Assembly: GCF_005765165.1 (NCBI RefSeq)
Contig: NZ_VCIW01000011.1
Span: forward strand, 1-64,000
Direction: 5' to 3'
Source: Paenibacillus antri
Lineage (GTDB): Bacteria; Bacillota; Bacilli; Paenibacillales; YIM-B00363
Length of the DNA stretch: 64,000 bases
In this document: in pieces, positions 11,926 to 20,320 of the stretch
Layout: each line of letters begins with the position of its first letter
How positions within the stretch are numbered: the first letter of the stretch is position 1
Position numbers and translations under genes: made by a program
Notes under the pieces: model-generated
What the model was told of the DNA's origin: nothing
Database searches by the model: none
Seen by the model: the letters and a program-made list of their open reading frames with translations, nothing else

Positions 11926-12783
11926 TTATAACGACTCGAGCTTCGCCGGAAGCTTCTCCGGATGCAGCATGACGTCGATCTGATCGTACACCCGATCCGG
12001 GTCGTAGAGGTCCTTCCAGTTGTCCTTCAGCATCGCTTTCTTGCCGTATTCGATCGCGACGAGGCAGGCGTCCGAGAACGGGTTCGTCTTTTCGAAAACG
12101 ATCGCCAACTGCACGTTAATATGTCCGAGCATGAAATCCTTCGCCGCCTCGTACGGTACGCCGCGCTTCACCGCTTCGTCCATCGCTTCGCCGAGCACCG
12201 TCACCATCATCGACGAGATCGTCTCCGCCATCGTCGGCTCGAGCATCGCCATCTGCTCCACCGTAATGCGGTGCGTGCGCAAGATCGGCGCGTACATCGC
12301 CTGCGCGACCGACTCGCCGACGGCGTACTGTTCTTCCGGGCCTTGCATGAGCGCGCAGACGATCGCCTGCTTCGCCGCCACGCCGCCGAAGAAATCGCGC
12401 TTCGCCTCCGGCGTCGTCTCGTCGTTGAACACCGGCGGATGGCATGGATGCGTCACGAAATACGCGACGTCCTCGCGCTTCGGCAGCTTGCCGAGGTACG
12501 CCGCGGCCGGGTCGAGCACGATCAGCATCGCGCCGGACTTCATCGCCGGCACCACGCTTTCCGACACGTTGCCGATCGCGACGTCCGGGATCGCGAGAAC
12601 GACGACGTCGGCGTTCGGCACCGCCTCGGCCTGCGGCGTCGCGGCCAGCCCGCGGTCCGCCAAGTTGGCGAGGCCCCGTTCGCTGATTTCTACATAATAA
12701 ACGGGGTCCGTCCCCTTCCTCAAATTGTCCGTAATGCGGCAGCCCATCTTCCCGCCTGCGCCGATTAACGCGATGGTCGTCAT
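11926..12783 (-). CDS. apnO: D-apionate oxidoisomerase
   Basis: A 285-residue NAD-dependent enzyme of the ApnO family, which oxidises and isomerises D-apionate to 3-oxo-isoapionate. The N-terminal Rossmann motif is ALIGAGGKMGCRITDNLRKG. Family-specific stretches are YFVTHPCHPPVFNDE, RDFFGGVAAKQAIVCALMQG and HRITVEQMAMLEP. The C-terminal half is the helical 6-phosphogluconate-dehydrogenase-like domain. Start ATG behind CTAGGAGG. First gene of the minus-strand operon apnO-apsD-apnL-lacZ, read from a promoter that holds a GntR-type palindrome. Identification is strong from motifs and neighbours together. Confidence 0.88.
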   Translation of the reverse strand: MTTIALIGAGGKMGCRITDNLRKGTDPVYYVEISERGLANLADRGLAATPQAEAVPNADVVVLAIPDVAIGNVSESVVPAMKSGAMLIVLDPAAAYLGKLPKREDVAYFVTHPCHPPVFNDETTPEAKRDFFGGVAAKQAIVCALMQGPEEQYAVGESVAQAMYAPILRTHRITVEQMAMLEPTMAETISSMMVTVLGEAMDEAVKRGVPYEAAKDFMLGHINVQLAIVFEKTNPFSDACLVAIEYGKKAMLKDNWKDLYDPDRVYDQIDVMLHPEKLPAKLESL

Positions 12784-12819
12784 GCGAAATTCCTCCTAGG
12801 AAAAGGTTATGAATTCATC

Positions 12820-12848
12820 ATTATATACGGATTGTATACAATATGTAT
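12820..12848 (-). promoter_or_regulatory. Promoter of the apnO-apsD-apnL-lacZ operon
   Basis: On the minus strand a perfect TATAAT (12825-12820) lies 17 bases from a weak -35 ATACAT (12848-12843). The spacer contains the whole palindrome at 12831-12842. A bound repressor would therefore block this promoter. Confidence 0.6.
12831..12842. promoter_or_regulatory. GntR-type operator ATTGTATACAAT
   Basis: A perfect 12-bp palindrome with the TGTATACA core typical of FCD-class GntR operators. It lies inside the apnO promoter spacer and 5 bases upstream of the oiaC -35 box. The GntR regulator two genes away is the natural partner. Confidence 0.7.
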
Positions 12849-12876
12849 TGACTTTTCAATCGGCCGCAACGATAAT
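12848..12876 (+). promoter_or_regulatory. Promoter of oiaC-gntR
   Basis: TTGACT (12848-12853), a 17-base spacer and GATAAT (12871-12876) make a near-consensus sigma-A promoter 36 bases ahead of the oiaC start. Confidence 0.7.
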
Positions 12877-12911
12877 TTTGATACCAATCCTTTTCCCATG
12901 GGAGGAATCTT

Positions 12912-13724
12912 ATGAAGCTCGGCATCGGCAGCTACACGTTCGCCTGGTCGATCGGCGTGCCCGCGTACGGCATGCCTTCCGCTCCCGTCACCGCCTTCGA
13001 CCTGATCCGCATCGCGGCGGAGCGCGGCCTCTCGCTCGTTCAGATCGCCGACAACATCCCGCTGCACCGCTGGCCGGAGATCGAGCGGCGGCGGCTGAAG
13101 CGCGAAGCCGACGCGGCCGGCGTCGCTCTTGAAGTCGGCACCCGGGGCACCGACCCGGCGCTGCTGCTCGACTACCTCGCGATCGCCCGCGAACTCGGCT
13201 CCCCGTTCGTGCGCACGCTCGCCGCGACGACCGACCTTGCGCTCGTCCGGGAGCAGCTGTCGGCGGCGCTGCCCGCGTACGAAGCGGCCGGCATCGCCAT
13301 CGCGTTGGAAAACCACGGCCTCCATACGACCAAGCAGCTCGTCCGGCTGTTCGACGACGTCGGCAGCCCATATCTCGGGTGCTGTCTCGATACCGTCAAC
13401 TCGTTCAGCGCGCTTGACGCCCCGGATCGCGTCATCGCCGATTTGACGCCTTATCTTATCAATCTTCATATTAAAGATTTCGATATTACGAGAATCGACC
13501 ATCAGATGGGGTTCGTCGTCTTGGGCACGCCGGCCGGATATGGTAAATTGGATATACCGCGCCTGCTGACGACGATTCGCGAGCAGGGCAAACGGCCGAA
13601 CGCGATCCTCGAGCTGTGGCCGCCGTACCAAGGCTCGGTCGAGGACACGGTCGCGCTGGAATGGGAGTGGTTCCGGCAAAGCGTCGTCTATCTTCAAGGC
13701 TTGCCGGAATTCCAGACGACATAA
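12912..13724 (+). CDS. oiaC: 3-oxo-isoapionate decarboxylase
   Basis: A 270-residue xylose-isomerase-like TIM-barrel protein. Motifs LGIGSYTFAWSIGVPAYG, SLVQIADNIPLH, LEVGTRG, IALENHG, CLDTVNSFSALD, INLHIKDF and GFVVLGTPAGYGKLD fit OiaC, which decarboxylates 3-oxo-isoapionate to L-erythrulose. Glu and His/Asp residues of these motifs form the metal site of the superfamily. Start ATG behind GGGAGGAAT. It diverges from apnO and is followed after 14 bases by the GntR gene. This completes the route from D-apiose to L-erythrulose; the erythrulose kinase needed next is not in the window. Confidence 0.83.
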   Translation: MKLGIGSYTFAWSIGVPAYGMPSAPVTAFDLIRIAAERGLSLVQIADNIPLHRWPEIERRRLKREADAAGVALEVGTRGTDPALLLDYLAIARELGSPFVRTLAATTDLALVREQLSAALPAYEAAGIAIALENHGLHTTKQLVRLFDDVGSPYLGCCLDTVNSFSALDAPDRVIADLTPYLINLHIKDFDITRIDHQMGFVVLGTPAGYGKLDIPRLLTTIREQGKRPNAILELWPPYQGSVEDTVALEWEWFRQSVVYLQGLPEFQTT

Positions 13725-13738
13725 GGGGGCTGCCGTTC

Positions 13739-14374
13739 ATGACGGCCGTTACGTTGAAAGAGAAAGCTTATATCGAGCTCCGCAAGTCGATCCTGAACGG
13801 GGAGCTGAAGCCCGGCGACTTCTTAACGGAGCGCATGCTCGTCGAGCTGCTCGGCATGAGCCGCACGCCGATCCGTTCCGCCCTGGAGCGGCTGGACGTC
13901 GAGGGGCTCGCGAAATATACGCCGAACAAAGGGCTGATCGTCACCGAAATTTCGCTGACGCAGGTCGTCGAAATTTTCGACTTCCGCATCGCGATCGAGT
14001 CGTACATCGCGAAGCGGCTGGCGACGCGGGCTTGGAGCAGTGATGACGTCTCTTGGTTCGAGGACAATCTGCGCGTGCAGCGGGAATGCATCGAGGTCAA
14101 CGACCACGCGCGGTTTACGGAAGCGGACACCGCGTTCCACACCAAGCTGGCCGACGTGTACGATAATTCGGAAATCGCGCGAACGATGGAGCGCCTGCAG
14201 GACATGCTGTACCGCATCGCGCTGCGCGTGCTGCGGAAGGACGTGAACCGCATCCGCTCCTCCTACGAAGACCATCTGCGCATCTTCGAGCTGATCCGGG
14301 AGGGCCGCGGTCCCGAAGCCGCGTCGCGGATGGAGGAGCATCTCGAGTACGGCAAGCGGATCCTGCTGACGTAA
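13739..14374 (+). CDS. GntR-family regulator, FCD subfamily
   Basis: A 211-residue repressor with an N-terminal winged helix (AYIELRKSILNGELKPGDFL, MLVELLGMSRTPIRSAL) and a C-terminal FCD ligand-binding domain (FDFRIAIESYIAKRLATR, EADTAFHTKLADVYDN) whose Asp and His residues usually bind a metal and a sugar acid. The open frame extends upstream to 13616. The start at 13739 is preferred because AGGGGG lies 9 bases before it and the winged helix begins there. It is co-transcribed with oiaC and likely binds the ATTGTATACAAT palindrome. An intermediate of apionate catabolism is the probable inducer (inference). Confidence 0.87.
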   Translation: MTAVTLKEKAYIELRKSILNGELKPGDFLTERMLVELLGMSRTPIRSALERLDVEGLAKYTPNKGLIVTEISLTQVVEIFDFRIAIESYIAKRLATRAWSSDDVSWFEDNLRVQRECIEVNDHARFTEADTAFHTKLADVYDNSEIARTMERLQDMLYRIALRVLRKDVNRIRSSYEDHLRIFELIREGRGPEAASRMEEHLEYGKRILLT

Positions 14375-14386
14375 GGGAAAGCGCGA

Positions 14387-14433
14387 AGAAGCCTCGCCTC
14401 CCGCCGGATCCCGGCAGCGGAGGCGAGGCTTCT
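14387..14433 (+). terminator. Terminator of oiaC-gntR
   Basis: A perfect 15-bp stem (AGAAGCCTCGCCTCC with its complement) around a GC-rich loop, followed by TTGTTCT. Confidence 0.85.
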
Positions 14434-14502
14434 TTGTTCTCGATCGCGTCCTCTCATTTCGTCATTGCGCCCTCTCCCCGCCGGCTGCCCGGCCTTCTTT
14501 TT

Positions 14503-14536
14503 CCGCTCCTTCTCCTCCATTTCCCTTGGCTCAGCC
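14503..14536 (-). repeat. Repeat family B, copy 1 (inverted)
   Basis: Its reverse complement matches 14721-14754 at 32 of 34 positions. The core read on the minus strand begins GGCTGAGCCAAGGGAAA. With copy 2 it could form a hairpin with a 184-base loop. Confidence 0.85.
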
Positions 14537-14720
14537 ATAAGTCGCAGCGGCGGGTGGATGCAATATACGCGCGAAGCACGCACTTCGGCGATGAAATCGT
14601 GTCGGCGCGGATGAGGTCGGATTGCGGTAGAGGCGAGATCAAGGGTGTAGGTCGATTCCAATGCCTCGCCGCGAGGCGCGAGCAATGTCTGCAAGTCGCG
14701 CGGGCTGCGTAAAAAGGTTC

Positions 14721-14754
14721 GGCTGAGCGAAGGGAAATCGAGGAGAAGGAGCGG
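14721..14754 (+). repeat. Repeat family B, copy 2
   Basis: Begins GGCTGAGCGAAGGGAAA and ends GAGAAGGAGCGG. It is inverted relative to copy 1, and a third copy at 23855-23884 matches its first 30 positions with two substitutions. Confidence 0.85.
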
Positions 14755-14797
14755 GCGGAGAGAACCCCCCGCCTACCTCCTCCTCCTCTTACGAGGC

Positions 14798-16819
14798 CTA
14801 CCCCGCCCCGACGGGACGCTCCGCGTTCTGGAGCAAATACATCCGGTAATAGCGCCCGCGCAGCGCCATCAGCTCGTCGTGCGTGCCGCGCTCTTCGATG
14901 ACGCCGCGGTTCAGTACGAGGATGCGGTCCGCGTCGCGAATCGTGGACAGCCGGTGCGCGATGACGAACGTCGTCCGCCCGTGACGGAGCACGTTCAACG
15001 CGTGCTGGATGACCTGCTCCGTCTCGCTGTCGATGCTGGCCGTCGCTTCGTCCAAGATGAGGATGGCCGGATCGTAAGCGAGCGCCCGCGCGAAGGAGAC
15101 GAGCTGCCTCTCCCCGGCGGACATCGTGCTGCCCCGCTCGACGACGGGCTCCGCGAGCCCGTTCGCCAGCCGGTCGACGAACGGGCCGGCCCCGACCTCG
15201 GTCAGCGCGCGGCGGGCCGTCTCTTCGTCGATCGCCTCGTTATAGAGCGATACGTTGAACTTCACGTCGCCCGTAAACAGGAACGGGTCCTGCAGCACGA
15301 TGCCCATATGGCGCCGCAGCGCCTGCTTCGACATCGTCCGAATATCGACGCCGTCGATGCGGATGGCGCCGCCGGTCGGCTCATAGAAGCCAAGCAGCAG
15401 ATTCATGATCGAGCTTTTGCCGGAGCCGGTATGGCCGACGAGCGCGATCGTCTCGCCCCGCTTCGCCTCGAACGAGATCCCCTTCAGCACGTTCTCGCCC
15501 GGCACGTACGCGAACGTGACGTCGTCGAACTCGACGCGGCCTTCCGGGCGGGGCGTCGCAGGCCCCTCCTCTTCTTCCACGGCCTCCCCTTCCCGATCCA
15601 TCAGCGCGAATACCCGCTCCGCCGAGACGAACGCCCGCTGCGCGTTCGTCATCTGATCGAAGATGCCGACGATCGGCTCGTAGATGCGACCCAAATAATC
15701 GACGAACGCATACAGCGCCCCGAACGAGACGACGCCTCCGGCCCCGAGCGACCGAGCTCCGAAATACCAAAGGATGAACGCGGTCAGCAGGCGGCTGACG
15801 AAGTAGACGACGTTCCGTCCGGAGAACGCCGTAATCCGGAACTGCGCCACTTGGCTCCGATACCGCTCTTCGTTCAGCCGGCCGAATTCCCGCTTCATCG
15901 TCTCTTCCCGGCGGAACGCCTGCACGATCGGCATGACGTGAATCATCTCGTTCAGCATCGCGTTCATCTCGGCCAGCTTCGCTCGAATGATCTGCACGTA
16001 CTTCTTGGAAATTTTCAGGTGCAAATAGAGCAGCGCCGCGAACAACGGCAGGATGATCGCGCACAATAGCGCGAGCCGCCATTCGAGAAACAGCAGCGCC
16101 GCGAAGACGCCTATAATGTTCAACCCGCTGACGACGAACGTCGCGGTGAAGCTGATATACAGCTCCTTGATATTTTCCGTGTCGTTGGCGACGCGCGAGA
16201 CGATCTGCCCGATCGGCGTCTTGTCGAAGAACGCGACGGGCAGCCGTTGGAGATGCCGGAACAAGTCCATCCGCATCCGCTGCACGATGCGCTGCGCGGA
16301 CGACTGCAGCAGAAAGCTCTGCACGTACGTCAGCGCGCTGCCGACGACGGTCAGCGCGACGATCAGGGCGACGAGGCGGAAGATCGGCGCGATATCATGC
16401 CGATAGAACGCCGTCACCTCCGCCCCCGTCAACGCCGCGACGCCGTACGCCGGGCTGTCCAGCGCGAAGCCGCTCCCGTCGCCGTCGCCGGCGCCGGCGC
16501 GGAACCGCGCGACGGATTCCGGAGCCGGCGGCGGAGCGCCCTCCGGCAGCCAGTCGCTGCGCACGTACGCCCGCTCCCGGAACGGCACCGACAAAGCGCC
16601 TTCCGGGACGTCCTCCGACTCGAGCTCGTACCAATCGAATTGAATGGCGAGCAGATGGTCGTCGATGATCGTCTTCGTGACGATCGGTCCCGCGAGCTGC
16701 GCGCCGAGCGCCAGCACCAGAATGAGCAGCGCGACGGCGACCTGCCGCCGGAACAGCAGCAAGTAGCCGAGCAGCCGCTTCGCGACGGTCCCTTCGCGTA
16801 CGTTATCTTGTTCGATCAT
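14798..16819 (-). CDS. bmrD: ABC exporter half-transporter, BmrD/YheH-like
   Basis: A 673-residue fused membrane and ATPase subunit that should pair with the product of the overlapping upstream gene to export drugs or lipids. Six membrane helices are followed by an ATPase domain with Walker A GHTGSGKSS, signature TMSAGERQL (non-consensus) and Walker B ILILDEATASID with the catalytic Glu. An extracellular insertion of about 80 residues between the first two helices (about 50-130) is a trait of YheH proteins. The ATG overlaps the partner stop by 4 bases (ATGA), so translation is coupled. The symbol follows B. subtilis homology and substrates are not known. Confidence 0.82.
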   Translation of the reverse strand: MIEQDNVREGTVAKRLLGYLLLFRRQVAVALLILVLALGAQLAGPIVTKTIIDDHLLAIQFDWYELESEDVPEGALSVPFRERAYVRSDWLPEGAPPPAPESVARFRAGAGDGDGSGFALDSPAYGVAALTGAEVTAFYRHDIAPIFRLVALIVALTVVGSALTYVQSFLLQSSAQRIVQRMRMDLFRHLQRLPVAFFDKTPIGQIVSRVANDTENIKELYISFTATFVVSGLNIIGVFAALLFLEWRLALLCAIILPLFAALLYLHLKISKKYVQIIRAKLAEMNAMLNEMIHVMPIVQAFRREETMKREFGRLNEERYRSQVAQFRITAFSGRNVVYFVSRLLTAFILWYFGARSLGAGGVVSFGALYAFVDYLGRIYEPIVGIFDQMTNAQRAFVSAERVFALMDREGEAVEEEEGPATPRPEGRVEFDDVTFAYVPGENVLKGISFEAKRGETIALVGHTGSGKSSIMNLLLGFYEPTGGAIRIDGVDIRTMSKQALRRHMGIVLQDPFLFTGDVKFNVSLYNEAIDEETARRALTEVGAGPFVDRLANGLAEPVVERGSTMSAGERQLVSFARALAYDPAILILDEATASIDSETEQVIQHALNVLRHGRTTFVIAHRLSTIRDADRILVLNRGVIEERGTHDELMALRGRYYRMYLLQNAERPVGAG

Positions 16820-18630
16820 GATGGGTTCACCGCCCCGTTCGTTCCGCTCGTTCCGTTCGTTCCGCTCGTCCCCGCCCCGTTCGTTCCGTCCTCCAGGAGA
16901 CTCTCCTCCAGCTGCTGCCGTTCGTATTGCCGCTTATACCAGCCGTCCCGCTGCATCAGTTCTTCGTGCGTGCCTTCCTCGACGATCCGTCCGTCGTCCA
17001 GCACGACGATGCGCTGCGCATGCTTCACCGCGGACAGCCGATGGGTGGCGATGAACGTCGTCTTCCCCGCCCGGCTCCGCCGCACCGCATCCAAAATCGC
17101 GGCTTCCGTACGCGCGTCGACGGCCGACAGCGCGTCGTCCAAGATCAAAATTTCCGGCCGCACCAAGAGCGCCCGCGCGATGCCGATCCGCTGCTTCTGC
17201 CCGCCGGATAGCATGACGCCGTTCTCCCCTACGATCGTGTCCAGCCCTTCCGGCATTCGCTCGAGATCCTCGCTTAGGAACGCCATCCGCGCCGCCTCCA
17301 ATACTTCGGCTTCGGTCGCCTCCGGCCTGCCGAGCGCGATATTGTCCCGGATCGACCGGGAGAGCAGCAGATGCTCCTGCGACACGTAACCGATCCATCC
17401 GAGCAGCCGATCGAGCGGAATCCGATCGATCGGGACGCCGGACACCGTCACTCCGCCCGCGGGAATCGGGTACTGCCGCAGCAGCTGCTTCAGCAGCGTG
17501 CTCTTGCCGCTTCCCGTCTTGCCGACGACGCCGATCGTCTCGCCGCGCCGGGCCTCGAGCCGAATGTCCTTCAGCCGATCGACGTCGGCCCCCGGATAAC
17601 GGAACGTCAGCCCTCGGAACGCGACGTCCCCCGCCGCCTCCGGGCGGATCGGATCGATCGGATCCGTCACGTCCGGCTGCTGCGCGAGGCTCTCCTCGAT
17701 CCGGTTCACGGACGCGTTGCCGCGCTGCAATATATTAATGAAGTCGCCGAAGGCGATCATCGGCCAGACGAGCAGCCCGAGATAAATATTGAAGGTGACC
17801 ATCTCGCCGAGCGTGATCTCGTTATGGACGACCAGGTAAGAACCGTACCCGATGGCGATCGCGAAGCTGATGCCCGTGATCGCCGAGATGGCCGGCATGA
17901 ACAGCGAGTTCGTCTGCGCGACGCGAATGTTTTTCTCCATGACGTCCTTCGTCACGCGATCGAACGCCGCCAGATCGTTCTTCTCCTGTACGTAGGAACG
18001 CAGCACGCGCTGCCCCGAGATCGACTCCAGCACATGGTCGTTCATGACGCCGAACCGCTGCTGCGCCTCGGTGAAATGCGTTCGCATCCGCCGGCCGAGC
18101 ACGTTAATGGCCACCGTAAGCAGCGGCATCGGCAGCAGCGCGGCGATCATGAGCCGTACGTCGATGAAGTAGATCATCGAAGCGACGACGACGATGACGC
18201 CCATGATCGTGTTCGTGATCGTTACGACGCCGAAGCCCGCCGTGTTGCTGACCGCCTCGATGTCGTTCGTCGCGAGCGCCATCAGCTCCCCGGAGCGGTT
18301 CCGCTGGAAAAACGACGGACGCATGCGCGTCCAATGCGCCAGCAGCCGATCCCGCAGCTGCTTGTTCAGCAGCGCGGAGCTGCCGAACAAGGCGTTGATC
18401 CAGATGTAGGTGGTGACGTACATCGCGACGGCGATGCCGAGCAGCAGCCACAGCGTCGACGACAGGCCGGCGCGCGTCAACGTGCCGTTCAGCATGCTGT
18501 CGATCGTCTGCCCGACCATGCGCGGCGCGACGGTATTCATATAACTGTTGGCGGAAATCAGCAGCATCGTCGCTACGTAAAACGGCCAACGTTTGCGAAA
18601 AAACCAACTCAAGCGGCGAACGAAAAGCAT
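16816..18630 (-). CDS. bmrC: ABC exporter half-transporter, BmrC/YheI-like
   Basis: A 604-residue fused membrane and ATPase subunit. Walker A is GKTGSGKST, the signature LSGGQKQR is consensus, and Walker B reads ILILDDALSAVD, where Asp replaces the catalytic Glu. This makes one of the two ATP sites degenerate, as in other BmrCD-type heterodimers. The frame extends 39 codons upstream, but the ATG at 18630 has GAGGGG 7 bases ahead and starts just before the membrane domain, so it is preferred. The C-terminus ends in a short Gly-Thr-Asn-Ser repeat encoded by near-identical 9-base units. Forms an operon with bmrD. Confidence 0.82.
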   Translation of the reverse strand: MLFVRRLSWFFRKRWPFYVATMLLISANSYMNTVAPRMVGQTIDSMLNGTLTRAGLSSTLWLLLGIAVAMYVTTYIWINALFGSSALLNKQLRDRLLAHWTRMRPSFFQRNRSGELMALATNDIEAVSNTAGFGVVTITNTIMGVIVVVASMIYFIDVRLMIAALLPMPLLTVAINVLGRRMRTHFTEAQQRFGVMNDHVLESISGQRVLRSYVQEKNDLAAFDRVTKDVMEKNIRVAQTNSLFMPAISAITGISFAIAIGYGSYLVVHNEITLGEMVTFNIYLGLLVWPMIAFGDFINILQRGNASVNRIEESLAQQPDVTDPIDPIRPEAAGDVAFRGLTFRYPGADVDRLKDIRLEARRGETIGVVGKTGSGKSTLLKQLLRQYPIPAGGVTVSGVPIDRIPLDRLLGWIGYVSQEHLLLSRSIRDNIALGRPEATEAEVLEAARMAFLSEDLERMPEGLDTIVGENGVMLSGGQKQRIGIARALLVRPEILILDDALSAVDARTEAAILDAVRRSRAGKTTFIATHRLSAVKHAQRIVVLDDGRIVEEGTHEELMQRDGWYKRQYERQQLEESLLEDGTNGAGTSGTNGTSGTNGAVNPS

Positions 18631-18805
18631 CGGCGGTCCCCTCGGCTTCCCAGCGATATCGATATTTCCCCATTGTAATCCATCCCTCCCGAAAAAATCG
18701 ATACCGGTGACGGAACTTTGGCGAAAAGGTGAAAATTTTTTGAACACTTTCGATCTATTTGTGATACAATAATGACACGAAAGCTCTTACAAGGATGTGG
18801 GACGA

Positions 18806-19084
18806 ATGCTCTCCAACAATTATATTAACAACCGTTCCGGCGGGTCGGAACGCAGCGTGCAGAAGCTTGTGAAGTGGATGACCGCGGCCTCGTGGACGAC
18901 GCTTCTCATCGGCCTCGCGCTTTCCCTCGCGAACTTGGGCCACTTCAGCGAACAGAACGCCTCCCTTATGGTCGGCATCGGCTTTATGGTCGGCAGCGTT
19001 CACATTTATGTCATCCGCACGGCGATTCATCTCGTGCATGCTCGGGCGCCGCACTTGTTCGGCGATCGCGACGAAATCCGATAA
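18806..19084 (+). CDS. Small two-helix membrane protein, unknown
   Basis: A 92-residue protein with two hydrophobic segments (about 25-43 and 53-75) and a charged C-terminus. I do not recognise the family. ATG at 18806 is preferred over an in-frame GTG at 18797 because AAGGA lies at a proper distance only from the former. An extended -10 (TGATACAAT, 18762-18770) lies upstream, and a terminator follows. It is divergent from the exporter genes and upstream of qoxABCD, but the terminator separates it from qox. Confidence 0.7.
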   Translation: MLSNNYINNRSGGSERSVQKLVKWMTAASWTTLLIGLALSLANLGHFSEQNASLMVGIGFMVGSVHIYVIRTAIHLVHARAPHLFGDRDEIR

Positions 19085-19098
19085 AATCAACGTTTCGA

Positions 19099-19131
19099 AG
19101 CCTCCAAGAGAGAAATCTTGGGGGCTTTTTT
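19099..19131 (+). terminator. Terminator of the small membrane protein gene
   Basis: GCCTCCAAGA pairs with TCTTGGGGGC and is followed by TTTTTT. Confidence 0.8.
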
Positions 19132-19253
19132 GCGTTCGTGCGCGTCTTTTCGTCCAAAGCGTGACTACAATTTTACCGAATTGGGGCGACTATTTGACGG
19201 ATTTGCAAAGTGGGGTTCGAACGAACGAGGAACGTGATATTTTATTAGGGAGG

Positions 19254-19271
19254 CAGTGAAATTCGTCACAA
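19254..19271. promoter_or_regulatory. Candidate Rex operator upstream of qoxA
   Basis: CAGTGAA-N4-GTCACAA matches the Rex consensus TTGTGAA-N4-TTCACAA at 11 of 14 fixed positions. It lies 62 bases before the qoxA start. Rex is the NADH/NAD sensor that controls terminal oxidases in Firmicutes. Confidence 0.4.
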
Positions 19272-19333
19272 CTTCATTTTCGACATACATTTAAAATCTT
19301 CATTATGAATCACATGCACAGGAGGACCGTCAT

Positions 19334-20296
19334 ATGAAACCTCGTATCTTCAAACTCGGCTTGGCGCTCCCGGCGATGCTGCTCTTGACCGCGGCGCTTC
19401 TGACCGGCTGCGGCGACGCGATGGTGTTCGATCCCAAAGGGCCGATCGCCGCGCAACAGAAAGATTTGATCTACATTAGCATGCTGCTATGCGTCGTCAT
19501 CCTCGTGCCGGTTCTCGCCTTGACCGCATATATCGTCGTGCGGTATCGCGACCGCAAGGACAGCGACGCGCCGTACGAGCCGACCTGGTCGCATAATACG
19601 AAGCTCGAGATCGTCTGGTGGGCGATTCCGATCATCATTATCGCGATTCTGGCGGTCGTAACCGTCCGATACACGCATGCGTTGGAGCCTTCCAAGCCGA
19701 TCGTTTCGGAAAAGGAAGAGCTCGTCATCCAAGTGACCTCGCTCGACTGGAAGTGGCTGTTCCAATATCCGGAACAAGACATCGCTACGGTGAATTACTT
19801 GTACATTCCCGAGGACGTGCCGGTCCGGTTCGAGCTGACGTCGGACGCGCCGATGAACTCGTTCTGGATTCCGCAGCTCGGCGGACAAATCTACACGATG
19901 AGCGGCATGGCGATGACGCTCTACCTGCAAGCCGACGAGCCGGGCGTCTACTACGGCTCCGGCGCGAACTTCAGCGGCGAGCACTTCGCCGATATGACGT
20001 TCTTCGCGACGGCGGTGCCGCAGGACGAATTCGACGCATGGGTCGAGCAAGTGAAGTCGACCTCGGAGCCGCTCACGGTAGAAGGCTACGACGAGCTTCG
20101 CCAGCCGGGCACGTCGCATGTGCAGCAGTTCGCGGGCATCCCGGAAGGGCTGTTTTACGATATCGTCACGAGATACGTCGTCGACGGGCAAAACCCGCAC
20201 GCCGGACACGGCGCGTCGGCGCCCGAGGCGGAGGAAGCGTCCGATTCGGCGGACGCGGCCGAGCACGGCCACGACGAATCGCACGCCGCCCATTAA
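19334..20296 (+). CDS. qoxA: Cytochrome aa3 quinol oxidase subunit II
   Basis: A 320-residue lipoprotein subunit of the menaquinol-oxidising aa3 terminal oxidase. The signal peptide ends in a lipobox (LLTGC, Cys 26). MVFDPKGPIAAQQ is typical of QoxA. Two membrane helices follow, then the cupredoxin domain (VTSLDWKWLFQYPEQDIATV, FWIPQLGGQIYTMSGM). The Cys ligands of the CuA centre are absent, so the donor is quinol rather than cytochrome c. The acidic, His-rich C-terminal tail could bind metal. Start ATG behind GGAGG. First gene of qoxABCD. Confidence 0.93.
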   Translation: MKPRIFKLGLALPAMLLLTAALLTGCGDAMVFDPKGPIAAQQKDLIYISMLLCVVILVPVLALTAYIVVRYRDRKDSDAPYEPTWSHNTKLEIVWWAIPIIIIAILAVVTVRYTHALEPSKPIVSEKEELVIQVTSLDWKWLFQYPEQDIATVNYLYIPEDVPVRFELTSDAPMNSFWIPQLGGQIYTMSGMAMTLYLQADEPGVYYGSGANFSGEHFADMTFFATAVPQDEFDAWVEQVKSTSEPLTVEGYDELRQPGTSHVQQFAGIPEGLFYDIVTRYVVDGQNPHAGHGASAPEAEEASDSADAAEHGHDESHAAH

Positions 20297-20320
20297 CGAA
20301 GCATAGAAAGGAGATCCGCT

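Larger units (their letters stand above)
14434..14797. other. Non-coding stretch with an inverted repeat pair
   Basis: No supported gene is seen between the gntR terminator and the end of the exporter gene. Short open frames lack ribosome binding sites and domain features. The stretch contains two facing copies of a 34-bp repeat, listed next. Confidence 0.6.

Noticed and set aside
13616-13738. N-terminal extension of the GntR regulator
   Set aside because: It overlaps oiaC; the ATG at 13739 has a good ribosome binding site and begins at the winged helix.
14434-14712. 92-codon plus-strand frame after gntR
   Set aside because: Begins beyond the gntR terminator without a ribosome binding site and runs through the inverted repeat.
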